Source: Candidatus Naiadarchaeum limnaeum
GTDB taxonomy: Archaea; Undinarchaeota; Undinarchaeia; Undinarchaeales; Naiadarchaeaceae
Length of the DNA: 39,358 nucleotides
Assembly: GCA_014189685.1 (NCBI GenBank)
Contig: DVAB01000007.1
Span: 1-39,358 of the forward strand
Direction: 5' to 3'
Shown piece by piece: positions 7,911 through 14,371 of this stretch (position 1 is its first letter; each line of letters begins with the position of its first letter). The notes beneath the pieces were generated by a model that did not search any database, had not been told where the DNA came from, and saw only the letters and a list, made by a program, of their open reading frames with translations. Made by a program: the position numbers and the translations under genes.

Positions 7911-8516
7911 TTATTTTTGAAATCCTAAAACCGGCACCTCATGGTTTACAAAGCAAAGTGCAACAAGTGCTGTGCCGAATTTTTTCTTTGGAATAAAGCT
8001 CTTTATGTAAAGCTCAATATCTCTAAGTGTGTATTTTCTCTTTATATCCTCAGCATATAATTCATTTAAACTTGCCTGCAAAGTCTTCTTTGCTTCTTCC
8101 TCTGTTCCATTATCGCTGTATTCGCAGACTAAACCGCCTGCTTTTTCGCCTGTTATTTTGTCATAAAGCCATCCATAAATAATCCCTGCAGTTGCACGAA
8201 TTCCTTTTGTAGAATTTGAGCACGCCATTATTGTTTCCATCACACTTCCAAACATTAGCCCTTTTGGCCTATCAATTTTATTTGCAATCGAGCTTAAAAC
8301 TGAAGAATATACCATAATATTTTGTTTTTCAATTCCAGCATCTCTTAAAGCTACATGATAGGATCCTGCATGTATAGTAATCTCACTCTCTCCAATTCCA
8401 GAAGTAACAAAATAATCCTTTGGAATTCTGTTTCCAACTACCAATTTAGGAGCGTTTTTCTGATTTTTAGCTTGGATTTGTAGTAAATTTCCAGCGAAAA
8501 TATCCCCTTCTTTCAT
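7911..8516 (-). CDS. pdaD: Pyruvoyl-dependent arginine decarboxylase
   Basis: Enzymes of this family cleave themselves between two serines to create a pyruvoyl cofactor and decarboxylate arginine to agmatine. Seen here: GIGESE at about residues 40-45, ALRDAGIEKQNI near 56-68 and the Ser-Ser pair at about 71-72 in MVYSSVLS, which aligns with the processing site of the archaeal enzyme. The C-terminal half has the CEYSDNGTEEEAKK and ALVALCF segments of the core. At 201 aa it is longer than the compact archaeal members of about 165 aa, mostly by an N-terminal extension and a mid insertion. ATG 8516 is preferred to the TTG at 8537. It is followed by agmatinase. Confidence 0.88.
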   Translation of the reverse strand: MKEGDIFAGNLLQIQAKNQKNAPKLVVGNRIPKDYFVTSGIGESEITIHAGSYHVALRDAGIEKQNIMVYSSVLSSIANKIDRPKGLMFGSVMETIMACSNSTKGIRATAGIIYGWLYDKITGEKAGGLVCEYSDNGTEEEAKKTLQASLNELYAEDIKRKYTLRDIELYIKSFIPKKKFGTALVALCFVNHEVPVLGFQK

Positions 8517-8761
8517 TTTATAAATCGCCCCCAGCAAAATTTTTCAAAACTCGAGCATAAGAGATAGTAAAATTTAGAAAAATTGACCCCACCTTTGTGC
8601 TTAAGTGTTTTTTTGCGAGAGATTTTTTCACTTATTAAATTTTTTGAACGCGATTTACACTCCTTTCGCTTAAAAAATAATAATTGAAACTTGCTTATAA
8701 ACATTTCTATTGCAAAAAAATTTTATTTTTTTTAAAAAAATTTTCAGAAATAAAAAAGTAG

Positions 8762-8854
8762 TGCGCCCTGCGGGAATCGAACCCACGTCCTGAGCTTTTT
8801 TCTCTTAAATTTTAAGAATGGGAAGCTCAAGTCATACCACTAGACCAAGGGCGC
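8762..8854 (-). tRNA. tRNA-Gly(CCC) with a 22-nt intron
   Basis: On the minus strand: acceptor GCGCCCT pairs with AGGGCGC, D arm GTC/GAC with the AGTGGTAT loop, anticodon stem TGAGC/GCTCA, anticodon CCC at 8820-8822, T arm GTGGG-TTCGATT-CCCGC, discriminator A at 8762. CCA is not encoded. The intron is 8797-8818, between positions 37 and 38, the usual archaeal place, and contains the self-complementary TCTTAAA/TTTAAGA that can help form the bulge-helix-bulge cut by the splicing endonuclease. A TATA-like box lies about 40 nt upstream. Confidence 0.93.
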
Positions 8855-8944
8855 AAATTCTTTCTTAGCCATTCTCAATAGCAACTCTTAAATACTATCT
8901 ATATTACTCAAATAGTGCTTTTCACAATATAATTAATTTAGCAT

Positions 8945-9010
8945 TGAAAAGTTGGTGGGAGTCACTACGTGAAAGGACCATGAAATAATTAACCTTTCAC
9001 TAGTTTTTCA
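8945..9010 (+). promoter_or_regulatory. Nested hairpin in the leader of the winged-helix gene
   Basis: GTGAAAGG (8969-8976) and CCTTTCAC (8993-9000) form 8 perfect pairs around a 16-nt loop. A weaker outer pair, TGAAAA with TTTTCA, encloses it. An AT-rich TATA-like stretch at about 8926-8939 could start a transcript near 8962, so the inner hairpin would be near the 5' end of the mRNA of the gene at 9041, or of a separate short RNA. The 186 nt between the tRNA and that gene hold nothing else I can support. Confidence 0.4.
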
Positions 9011-9040
9011 TCGCAACAAAATAAAATAGGGCGATAAAAA

Positions 9041-9337
9041 ATGCTTAAACAAATCGAACCTCAGAGTGAAATGGAGACTCTATTTTTTAGAGAAAAACCA
9101 GCGCGGCTTTTGGTCTATGTAAAAAGAGATCAAAAAGCATATGCAAGCACTCTTGCAAAAAGAATTGATTGTACATACGCTCACACTGTAAAACTTTTGG
9201 ACCGCATGCAACAAATGGGATTGGTGAATTTTGACAGATCTGGGCGAATAAAGTACATAACTCTAACCTCCACCGGTAATGATCTGGCTGAACATTTTGA
9301 AAGTTTGATTTTTAGAAAATTGAATGGAAGGAAATAA
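9041..9337 (+). CDS. Winged-helix DNA-binding protein (MarR-like), 98 aa
   Basis: A compact winged-helix transcription regulator. Residues about 25-75 give the helix-turn-helix and wing: ARLLVYVKRDQ, then ASTLAKRIDCTYAHTVKLLDRMQQMGLV as the recognition region, then the hairpin FDRSGRIKYITLTSTG. No ligand-binding domain is visible, so it probably acts as a dimer on a local operator. It is the first gene of an accessory stretch of regulators and orphans (9-12.5 kb). The ATG is preceded by a weak AGGG-type site; the mRNA leader may be structured. Confidence 0.8.
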   Translation: MLKQIEPQSEMETLFFREKPARLLVYVKRDQKAYASTLAKRIDCTYAHTVKLLDRMQQMGLVNFDRSGRIKYITLTSTGNDLAEHFESLIFRKLNGRK

Positions 9338-9373
9338 AAACTATAAATATTGCGCAAGACACTAATTTTATCA

Positions 9374-9766
9374 ATGACTAAACACCTTACCCCCGAACGG
9401 TGGTCTGAGCTCCTTCCTAAATTAGAGGCACTTTTTAAAAAACAAATTATTGTCTGCAGCATAGAAGATGAGAAAGGTATTGATGTTGAGACAGCAATTA
9501 TTGGAATAATCACTAGCGGTTCCTATTCTGATAAACGAAACAATATTACTTTAAACTTAAGCAACATTCAAGTTTTTCAACGCTACCCAGATAGTCGTGG
9601 CTACAGAATTTCTGGTAGAGAGGACCCTGTTGTTATAATTGAAAGAGGAACATTTCAGAAAAGCGTTTTAGATGGTAAAGATTATTTCCAAAAAGGCATT
9701 ATGGTGGTAGCGCCCTATAACACAGAGGCTTTTAATAACATAGTTGGATATTTAAGCAGGCGGTGA
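9374..9766 (+). CDS. Hypothetical protein, 130 aa
   Basis: Not recognised. An N-terminal helix (TPERWSELLPKLEALFKK) leads into what looks like alternating strands (IIVCSIEDEKGIDVETAIIGII, NNITLNLSNIQVF, DPVVIIERG, GIMVVAPY), so a small alpha/beta or barrel-like fold is likely. No catalytic motif, membrane segment or signal peptide. ATG 9374 is chosen because TATAAATAT at about 9342-9350 lies the right distance upstream for a leaderless mRNA; the longer reading from TTG 9350 would overlap that box. Confidence 0.6.
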   Translation: MTKHLTPERWSELLPKLEALFKKQIIVCSIEDEKGIDVETAIIGIITSGSYSDKRNNITLNLSNIQVFQRYPDSRGYRISGREDPVVIIERGTFQKSVLDGKDYFQKGIMVVAPYNTEAFNNIVGYLSRR

Positions 9767-10073
9767 AAAGTTAAATAACTCTGCAAAACACACGACCGAG
9801 ACACTATAATTAAAATTGATACATCATTCTTTAGGTAATAAAAGTACTAAAACATTGTTAAACTTTAAAATAGCATTTAATACCAATTCAATACACTAAT
9901 TTCCACCAAACCCCAAGAAAACCCTTCTTTTGCCGCGTGGAGAAGCCTACAACACTGAAAAAACCCCATCCATATTGATATAATAAACCCCCATCCAAAC
10001 TCTGCCTAAACTACTTTTGCAAGAGTTTACTGCTATGATAAGATATATAACTTTCAAAAAATAACCTATTTCT
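9767..10073. other. Intergenic stretch of about 300 nt without a gene
   Basis: No ORF with coding character is visible on either strand. It holds a short imperfect direct repeat, AAACCCCATCCA at 9961-9972 and AAACCCCCATCCA at 9986-9998, 25 nt apart, and near its end the TATA-like AGATATATAA at 10041-10050, which is correctly placed for a leaderless start at 10074. No tRNA or known RNA was recognised. Confidence 0.5.
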
Positions 10074-10562
10074 ATGCCAGAAGAAGTAAAAAAATCATTG
10101 CCGTCGAGAGGAATTCCAAGCAAGGAAAGCTTGTGGCTAGAGGACATTCGCAAACTAAGAGATGACTGGAAATACCATCAAAACGTGCGCTTGGAAATAG
10201 ATCAAATTCTGCACATAATCTTCCCAAAGAAGTACCAGGAAAAATATTATGAAACCGCCCTAAAGTTCATGCACTCATTATTGCAAAAGCAAGTTATGCG
10301 CGGCGCTGACCTTGGAGAGTTTTTGCGCTCAAGCAACTTCTCAAAAGCCACATTTTATAACATAATCCTGCCTCGTTTAAAGCGCGTTGGCATGATTACT
10401 ACTGAAAGGGAAGCCTTTACAGAGCAGGCCAGTGAGCGCAAATTCTACAGGAAAATAGTGCGCCCATCAACTCAATTTAGTATCTTTTTCTCCCACCTAG
10501 CGCGCGAATATGAGAGCATTGTTGAAACAGCAAAAGCCCGCTCCGGCACACAAAAAACTTAA
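10074..10562 (+). CDS. Winged-helix-like regulator, 162 aa
   Basis: Helical protein with a probable winged helix at about residues 80-125: a helix (LGEFLRSSNFSKATFYNII) followed by LPRLKRVGMITTER, the usual recognition-helix then wing order. The N-terminal 75 residues look like a helical dimerisation region. No ligand domain is recognised. The start is supported by the TATA-like sequence 24-33 nt upstream. The next gene follows 28 nt later on the same strand, so they may form a unit with the two small orphans downstream. Confidence 0.65.
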   Translation: MPEEVKKSLPSRGIPSKESLWLEDIRKLRDDWKYHQNVRLEIDQILHIIFPKKYQEKYYETALKFMHSLLQKQVMRGADLGEFLRSSNFSKATFYNIILPRLKRVGMITTEREAFTEQASERKFYRKIVRPSTQFSIFFSHLAREYESIVETAKARSGTQKT

Positions 10563-10590
10563 TAATTACCTAGCTCATTTTCTCAAACCC

Positions 10591-10911
10591 ATGGAAGAAG
10601 AAAACAAAAACGGATATGGAATAGCATTTGATGATCGCGGGACAATTTATATTGGATATGCTTCCCGTGTCCAGAAAGAAATAGACGAGGTTATGGTTGG
10701 CTGGGAAAATCAAATTGTTGTTTTGGAAATTGTTGCATGGGACAAGGAAAAGAACGAGCCCAGATATAGAAAGCGCACAATGGGCGCAATTGTCGCTCCG
10801 CTGATCCATTGGGAGAAATTTGAAAATTTAGAAAAGTTTTTGCAAAAATATAACGAGCACAAACCTGATTTTGTTCGAGTTCTGAAACAAGCGAGTTTGC
10901 AAGGGTTATGA
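10591..10911 (+). CDS. Hypothetical protein, 106 aa; its C terminus is duplicated downstream
   Basis: Family unknown. Short protein with strands near the start (GYGIAFDDRGTIYIGYASR), a helix, a central IVVLEIVAWDK strand and a C-terminal helical half. No motif recognised. ATG 10591 is used because the longer frame back to 10510 lies inside the previous gene. The last nine residues, LKQASLQGL, followed by a stop, occur again in frame at 11404-11433 with different synonymous codons, on the far side of the next gene. The stop codon overlaps the start of that next gene by 4 nt, so the two are translationally coupled. Confidence 0.6.
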   Translation: MEEENKNGYGIAFDDRGTIYIGYASRVQKEIDEVMVGWENQIVVLEIVAWDKEKNEPRYRKRTMGAIVAPLIHWEKFENLEKFLQKYNEHKPDFVRVLKQASLQGL

Positions 10912-11378
10912 TGAACATAGACGATGAAATTCTAGCTTTGGCCGAAGGGGAAATGCGTGAATTCTTTAAAGAGAGGCTTAGTCGGGTAACGAAAGAGCGA
11001 AAAATATCAGTTTTAAAAACATTAAGAAAATATGGTAGTAACCATTGGTGGAATTCGAAAGACACAGCTTTTATTGCGAGATGGCAATTATACGAGGACA
11101 TATCTATTGTACCTATTGATATTTTCCAGGAGGGTTTAGAAGAATTATTGGGTAAAAAAGTCATGTCGCATGAATTGATTGCAAGACAAAGACTACGAAA
11201 AGAAGCAGAAGCGGCCGTAGAACAATTTGATAATGGAGTTCTACCGCGAAGAAAAAATCAAAAAGAGGTAGATAAAATAATTAAAAAAGCTATAGCAGAA
11301 CTCAGAAGAATGAAACGGAAGAGGGGCGTTATCCCTTTTGAAATAGAAAAGAATTGGGGTGAAATTGAACGGCCATAA
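10908..11378 (+). CDS. Hypothetical protein, 156 aa, candidate inserted cargo gene
   Basis: Family unknown. Charged and helical, no cysteine pairs or membrane segment. A central region (YGSNHWWNSKDTAFIARWQLY) is rich in Trp and His, and the C-terminal half is strongly basic (RRKNQKEVDKIIKKAIAELRRMKRKRG), which would suit nucleic-acid binding; that is inference. It starts with ATGATG overlapping the stop of the upstream gene and has no promoter of its own that I can see. It lies exactly between two copies of that upstream gene's 3' end, which suggests that it came in as a unit. Confidence 0.6.
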   Translation: MMNIDDEILALAEGEMREFFKERLSRVTKERKISVLKTLRKYGSNHWWNSKDTAFIARWQLYEDISIVPIDIFQEGLEELLGKKVMSHELIARQRLRKEAEAAVEQFDNGVLPRRKNQKEVDKIIKKAIAELRRMKRKRGVIPFEIEKNWGEIERP

Positions 11379-11403
11379 AATAGCCCTTACTATCATTTGA
11401 CTT

Positions 11404-11433
11404 TTAAAACAAGCGAGCCTGCAAGGACTTTAA
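11404..11433 (+). pseudogene. Orphan 3' end of a gene like the one at 10591-10911
   Basis: Reading TTA at 11404 to TAA at 11433 gives LKQASLQGL-stop, the same nine residues that end the 106-aa protein at 10911. The two 30-nt segments differ at 8 positions, every one synonymous, including the stop (TGA against TAA). Upstream of 11404 the frame soon meets a TGA (11398-11400) and similarity ends. It is therefore a remnant of a gene end, not a functional ORF. Confidence 0.75.
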
Positions 11434-11480
11434 AAAGCTTTATAAACTAAGAATTATTATCCCGAAATGGGAGGGAAATT

Positions 11481-11939
11481 ATGGCATTAGAATTACCAGT
11501 TGTAAACAATGTGGCAGTTTTAGTTGCAGCTATTGTGAGCATGGTTCTAGGTGCAGTTTGGTTCTCCCCACAGATGTTTGGAAAGCAGTGGATGAAGCTA
11601 GCTATGAAAAAAATGATGCCCCCAAAAATGGGCAAACAAGCCATAGCCGCAATGAAGGAAGAAATGCAAAAGGGTATGATGAAAGGATATGCTCTTGGAT
11701 TTATTACAACACTCATTGCAGCATATGTACTAGCACTCCTTGTCGCTTGGATTCCAGGAACCGCAGGAGTTGCCCTTGACGGAGCGATGGTAGGATTCTG
11801 GGTATGGCTTTTTGTTGCAGCAGTTGCATTCAGTTCGTACATCTGGGAAAAAGAACCACTACAACTTTACTTGCTAAAAATTGGCCATGTATTAGTTACT
11901 TTTGTTGTGATGGGGGCAATTTTAGCTGCTTGGGTCTAA
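11481..11939 (+). CDS. DUF1761-like membrane protein, 152 aa
   Basis: Four hydrophobic segments, about residues 8-28, 68-90, 95-118 and 130-150. The first is followed by GAVWFSPQMFGKQWM, the hallmark of the DUF1761 family (small four-helix membrane proteins of unknown function found in bacteria and archaea). Between the first two membrane segments is a Met/Lys-rich loop (KKMMPPKMGKQ). A TATA-like CTTTATAAAC is near 11440 and GGGAGGG at about 11469-11475 is a good Shine-Dalgarno. Probably monocistronic. Function unknown. Confidence 0.8.
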   Translation: MALELPVVNNVAVLVAAIVSMVLGAVWFSPQMFGKQWMKLAMKKMMPPKMGKQAIAAMKEEMQKGMMKGYALGFITTLIAAYVLALLVAWIPGTAGVALDGAMVGFWVWLFVAAVAFSSYIWEKEPLQLYLLKIGHVLVTFVVMGAILAAWV

Positions 11940-11991
11940 TATAGACAAAATCGATACGCGCAGTCATAGCAGGATAAAGAGTTTAATCTGT

Positions 11992-12078
11992 GTTATATGG
12001 CCCTCTCGCGGTTTTTCGAAAAACCCTGAGTAAAATGTGAGAGATAGAATTTGTATACTCGAGTATATATTTCAAAAA
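11992..12078 (-). repeat. Intergenic repeat, copy A, after eL41
   Basis: About 87 nt alignable with copy B (12356-12443), and sharing a core, TGAGTAAAATGTGAGAG at 12027-12043, with copies B and C. It contains the 16-nt perfect palindrome GGTTTTTCGAAAAACC at 12010-12025, which B lacks. It begins 14 nt beyond the eL41 stop on the minus strand, so it lies in that gene's 3' flank. It may be a terminator or processing element or a small RNA. Confidence 0.55.
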
Positions 12079-12091
12079 TTCGCCTTACTAA

Positions 12092-12208
12092 CTAGATCGC
12101 TTTCATCCTAAGTTTTTTCTGCGCCCTCATTCTGCGGCGCATTCTTTTCTTTTCCCATTTCCAGCGCATCTTTCCTTTCTTTTTCCACTTCTTCTTGCGG
12201 GTTTTCAT
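12092..12208 (-). CDS. rpl41e: Ribosomal protein eL41
   Basis: A very short, extremely basic protein. The last 25 residues match the eL41 pattern MRxKWxKKRMRRxxRxxxxxR: here MRWKWEKKRMRRRMRAQKK and a short tail. eL41 is the smallest ribosomal protein and forms one helix that bridges the subunits in archaea and eukaryotes. Two starts are possible. ATG 12208 gives 38 aa with a 13-aa basic extension, and a TATA-like TTATATAAAT sits about 27 nt upstream, as for a leaderless mRNA. ATG 12169 gives the canonical 25 aa and has GGAAAG just ahead. Canonical eL41 length favours 12169; promoter position favours 12208. Confidence 0.8.
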   Translation of the reverse strand: MKTRKKKWKKKGKMRWKWEKKRMRRRMRAQKKLRMKAI

Positions 12209-12355
12209 TCCACAGAGAATATATTATTTAATTTATATAACTTCTGCTCAGCGCGAAACTTAGGCGCATAGCGCAAAAGAGAAATTCCAGCCTAATTTCC
12301 AAAATTCCGTAAAATCAATATGCGGCGCCATACCAAACTCCCGAGTTTTTGCCGT
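12209..12355. promoter_or_regulatory. eL41 promoter region and a short hairpin
   Basis: Next to the eL41 start is the minus-strand TATA-like box (about 12230-12240). Further right, ATACCA at 12330-12335 pairs with TGGTAT at 12357-12362, with AACTC/GAGTT nested inside, making a possible hairpin that runs into repeat copy B. No gene is visible on either strand. Confidence 0.45.
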
Positions 12356-12443
12356 GTGGTATAGCCCCCTCGGCCTTTCCCTCAAAACACTGAATAAAAT
12401 GTGTGAGTTATATTTTCTATACTCTAAAATATACTTTCAAAAA
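12356..12443 (-). repeat. Intergenic repeat, copy B, after the winged-helix gene
   Basis: 88 nt related to copy A along nearly its whole length, with shared TATxGCCCxCTCG, the core TGAATAAAATGTGTGAG at 12391-12407, then TATACTC and TTTCAAAAA at the end. It abuts the stop codon of the minus-strand gene at 12444. The position matches copies A and C: immediately 3' of a minus-strand gene. Confidence 0.55.
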
Positions 12444-12968
12444 CTACTTTTTCAGCCTATAATAAACCTCTCTCCCTTTTCTCATCTGTTCCACAACATT
12501 ATATTTTGTCAATTCACTCAATCGCATTGCTGCATATTGCCTTGAAATTTTTAATTCTTTTGCAACCTCTGCCGCGCGCATTTTTCTTCTCTCAACTAAA
12601 TTTACAATTTTTTTATCTATATCCAACATTTCTAATTCTCTATCTACTTCCTGGCGCATTTTTTCAAGCTCTGTTTTTTTCTCTTCCAGATATTTTTTAA
12701 ACTCCGAAAAGTCGCTTTTTGTTGCCTGTTCCCCCATAATCTTATGATGATCCTCCCTCAATCCCTTAAATCCACTTAACAGTGTAGATTGAATCTCCTC
12801 AACATCGCGCTGAACATTTGTCAACTGCTTGCTAAAACTTATTACCGGATCTTCAGCAATTTTTTCAGCGCTTACATATTTTTTTCTTTCCTTCTTTTTC
12901 TCAATAGTTCTCTGCATAGCGTTTTTGCGCGCTTTCTTTTTCCCAACTAAAAAATCCCAAAATGCCAT
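12444..12968 (-). CDS. Coiled-coil plus C-terminal winged-helix regulator, 174 aa
   Basis: The N terminus is basic (residues 1-30, GKKKARKNAMQRTIEKKKERKK), the middle (about 45-115) is a long heptad-like helix, and the end is a winged helix: VNLVERRKMRAAEVAKELKISRQYAAMRLSELTKYNVVEQ, then REVYYRLKK as the wing strand. The fold resembles ArsR/MarR-type DNA-binding domains. No ligand domain. The coiled coil should make a dimer or tetramer that would suit the palindromes found around its own TATA box, so autoregulation is likely. It is monocistronic and its 3' flank holds repeat copy B. Confidence 0.78.
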   Translation of the reverse strand: MAFWDFLVGKKKARKNAMQRTIEKKKERKKYVSAEKIAEDPVISFSKQLTNVQRDVEEIQSTLLSGFKGLREDHHKIMGEQATKSDFSEFKKYLEEKKTELEKMRQEVDRELEMLDIDKKIVNLVERRKMRAAEVAKELKISRQYAAMRLSELTKYNVVEQMRKGREVYYRLKK

Positions 12969-12988
12969 AATCTGTCACAATATGTAAA

Positions 12989-13037
12989 TTGACATGTCAA
13001 CTATTTAAATGTTATGTCAATTGACAAGTTGACATGT
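12989..13037 (-). promoter_or_regulatory. Triple TTGACA operator around the TATA box of the winged-helix gene
   Basis: TTGACATGTCAA at 12989-13000 and TGTCAATTGACA at 13015-13026 are perfect 12-bp palindromes; a further half-type copy, GTTGACATGT, is at 13028-13037. The TATA-like ATTTAAAT lies between the first two (about 13002-13010), so bound protein would block TBP/TFB. The nearest gene product, a winged-helix protein starting at 12968, is the obvious candidate to bind. Confidence 0.7.
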
Positions 13038-13190
13038 AGTTTACAATATATTAATACATAGCGATTTTATGTCGTATACAGAATTTGACATGGATGCGCA
13101 TGTGCATTTTTCTAAAAATTTTGCAGTAAAAAATTTATTTGAAATGAGAAAATTTTGTCAAAAGTGAGGGATAGTAGTATAGTGAGGTGG

Positions 13191-13260
13191 TGTTATTTTG
13201 GGTCGCGTGAGTGAAATGTGAGAGTTCTTAGTCTATTATAATAGTATAAAATAAGGCTAT
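13191..13260 (-). repeat. Intergenic repeat, copy C, after rtcA
   Basis: The core TGAGTGAAATGTGAGAG at 13208-13224 differs from copy A at one position and is followed by an AT-rich TATA-containing tract, as in A and B; the left half is not clearly alignable. It lies 12 nt beyond the rtcA stop. To its left, 13038-13190 holds no gene; a looser AGTGAGGGATAGTAGTATAGTGAG at about 13163-13186 may be a degenerate further copy. Confidence 0.45.
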
Positions 13261-13271
13261 GCATATCGATT

Positions 13272-14309
13272 TTAAATCGCAGCATATTGATTTTTAGTCA
13301 GAATATTTTCGTGTGTATGAAGGATTTTTCCAAAAAATTGTTCGCAAACCCAAATGTTGGTGTGCGCATGCGAGGTAAGTTTTGAAAATTTTAATGTTGA
13401 TGCAGATCGCGAGAGGGCTAAAAAGGGAATTATCTGATCTAAGGAATGTCGGTCAATTGTCGCATCGCTTTTGAAATCCTCAATTAATGATTGCGAGGCT
13501 TCCTTTCCAACAATCTCAGCCCTTAATGTTTGCTCCCCTATTTTTGAAGCGCCCAAAATCGCTCCGCTTTGAGTTGTGAGCCATAATGTAATTGCACTTC
13601 CAATATTCTCGGCCTCTAAATATTCTGTTTTTATGTTTGGTGAGACTTGTAACTTATTAAAAATCTCTCCGCGTGCAGAAATTTTTTGCCTTTCTGCAAC
13701 TTTTTTCTGTTCTAAGTGTTTGCTAGCAATTGATAGCCCAGAAACATTCTCAAGTTTCCCCTGTTCAATTAAGTTTAACCCTTTCAATTCATTTGCCGGA
13801 TAAAAAATCGCATTAACTCTTGCCCTACCTTTTGGATAAAACCCATGTCTTTCAACTTCTAAATCAATTTTATACCCGATTTTTTCCAAAATTTTGTAAA
13901 AAACATTCTGCACAAAATCGATAGGCGGCGCCCATTTTCCATAAGTTGCACCCCCTCTAATCTCAACTTTAACCTTTTTTTCTGCTTTTAGAGCTGCAAT
14001 TTGCAAAACCTGCAGAACTAATCCAATAGACCCTGCTGTTTCTATCTCAACTTTTACCTTGTCAGAAAAATTTTTCTCAGGAAAAAACTTAATTTCTGTT
14101 GAGCCCAATTCAGCGCCTATAATTTTTCCCCCGCACAATTCAGCCGCAGCCTTTACTCCCTGCAAATGCTGTACTTTTAATCCTGGCTGGGGGCGGTTTT
14201 TTCTGACATTATAGATATAAAGTGGCTTTCCAGTAAATACACTAAGCCCAACCGCAGTTCTAACTATCGAGCCTCCACCCTCCCCATAGCTCCCATCAAT
14301 TTCTAACAT
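13272..14309 (-). CDS. rtcA: RNA 3'-terminal phosphate cyclase
   Basis: RtcA adenylates RNA 3'-phosphates and converts them to 2',3'-cyclic phosphates. The N terminus DGSYGEGGGSIVRTAVGLS (residues 4-22) is the family signature; RPQPGLKVQH near 40 and RGGATYGKWAPPIDF near 118-132 are further conserved blocks. The nucleophilic His is expected in DRHSLDQIIPFLALS near residue 290. 345 aa is normal. The last 20 residues after the THAHTNIWVCEQF block are not conserved by eye. It is divergent from pepA and shares a 62-nt promoter region. Confidence 0.94.
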   Translation of the reverse strand: MLEIDGSYGEGGGSIVRTAVGLSVFTGKPLYIYNVRKNRPQPGLKVQHLQGVKAAAELCGGKIIGAELGSTEIKFFPEKNFSDKVKVEIETAGSIGLVLQVLQIAALKAEKKVKVEIRGGATYGKWAPPIDFVQNVFYKILEKIGYKIDLEVERHGFYPKGRARVNAIFYPANELKGLNLIEQGKLENVSGLSIASKHLEQKKVAERQKISARGEIFNKLQVSPNIKTEYLEAENIGSAITLWLTTQSGAILGASKIGEQTLRAEIVGKEASQSLIEDFKSDATIDRHSLDQIIPFLALSRSASTLKFSKLTSHAHTNIWVCEQFFGKILHTHENILTKNQYAAI

Positions 14310-14371
14310 GCTCTCACACCCCCTCTTTTATAATTAATATTATATATTTGCGCTTACTATCTATTTCAACC

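Noticed and set aside
8513-8704. Minus-strand ORF of 63 aa before the arginine decarboxylase
   Set aside because: It is Lys/Phe/Ser-rich with no motif, overlaps the decarboxylase start region, and looks like AT-rich intergenic DNA.
10691-11164. Minus-strand ORF of 157 aa across the two orphan genes
   Set aside because: No recognisable motif, no suitable start signals, and it runs antisense to two coupled plus-strand genes with good starts.
12989-13037. CRISPR-like repeat array
   Set aside because: The repeated units are short, unevenly spaced and inverted, in a promoter; no spacers or cas genes are present.
8855-13271. Provirus or integrative plasmid in the accessory region
   Set aside because: No integrase, capsid, terminase, replication or partition gene is visible, and no repeat of the tRNA-Gly 3' end was found.
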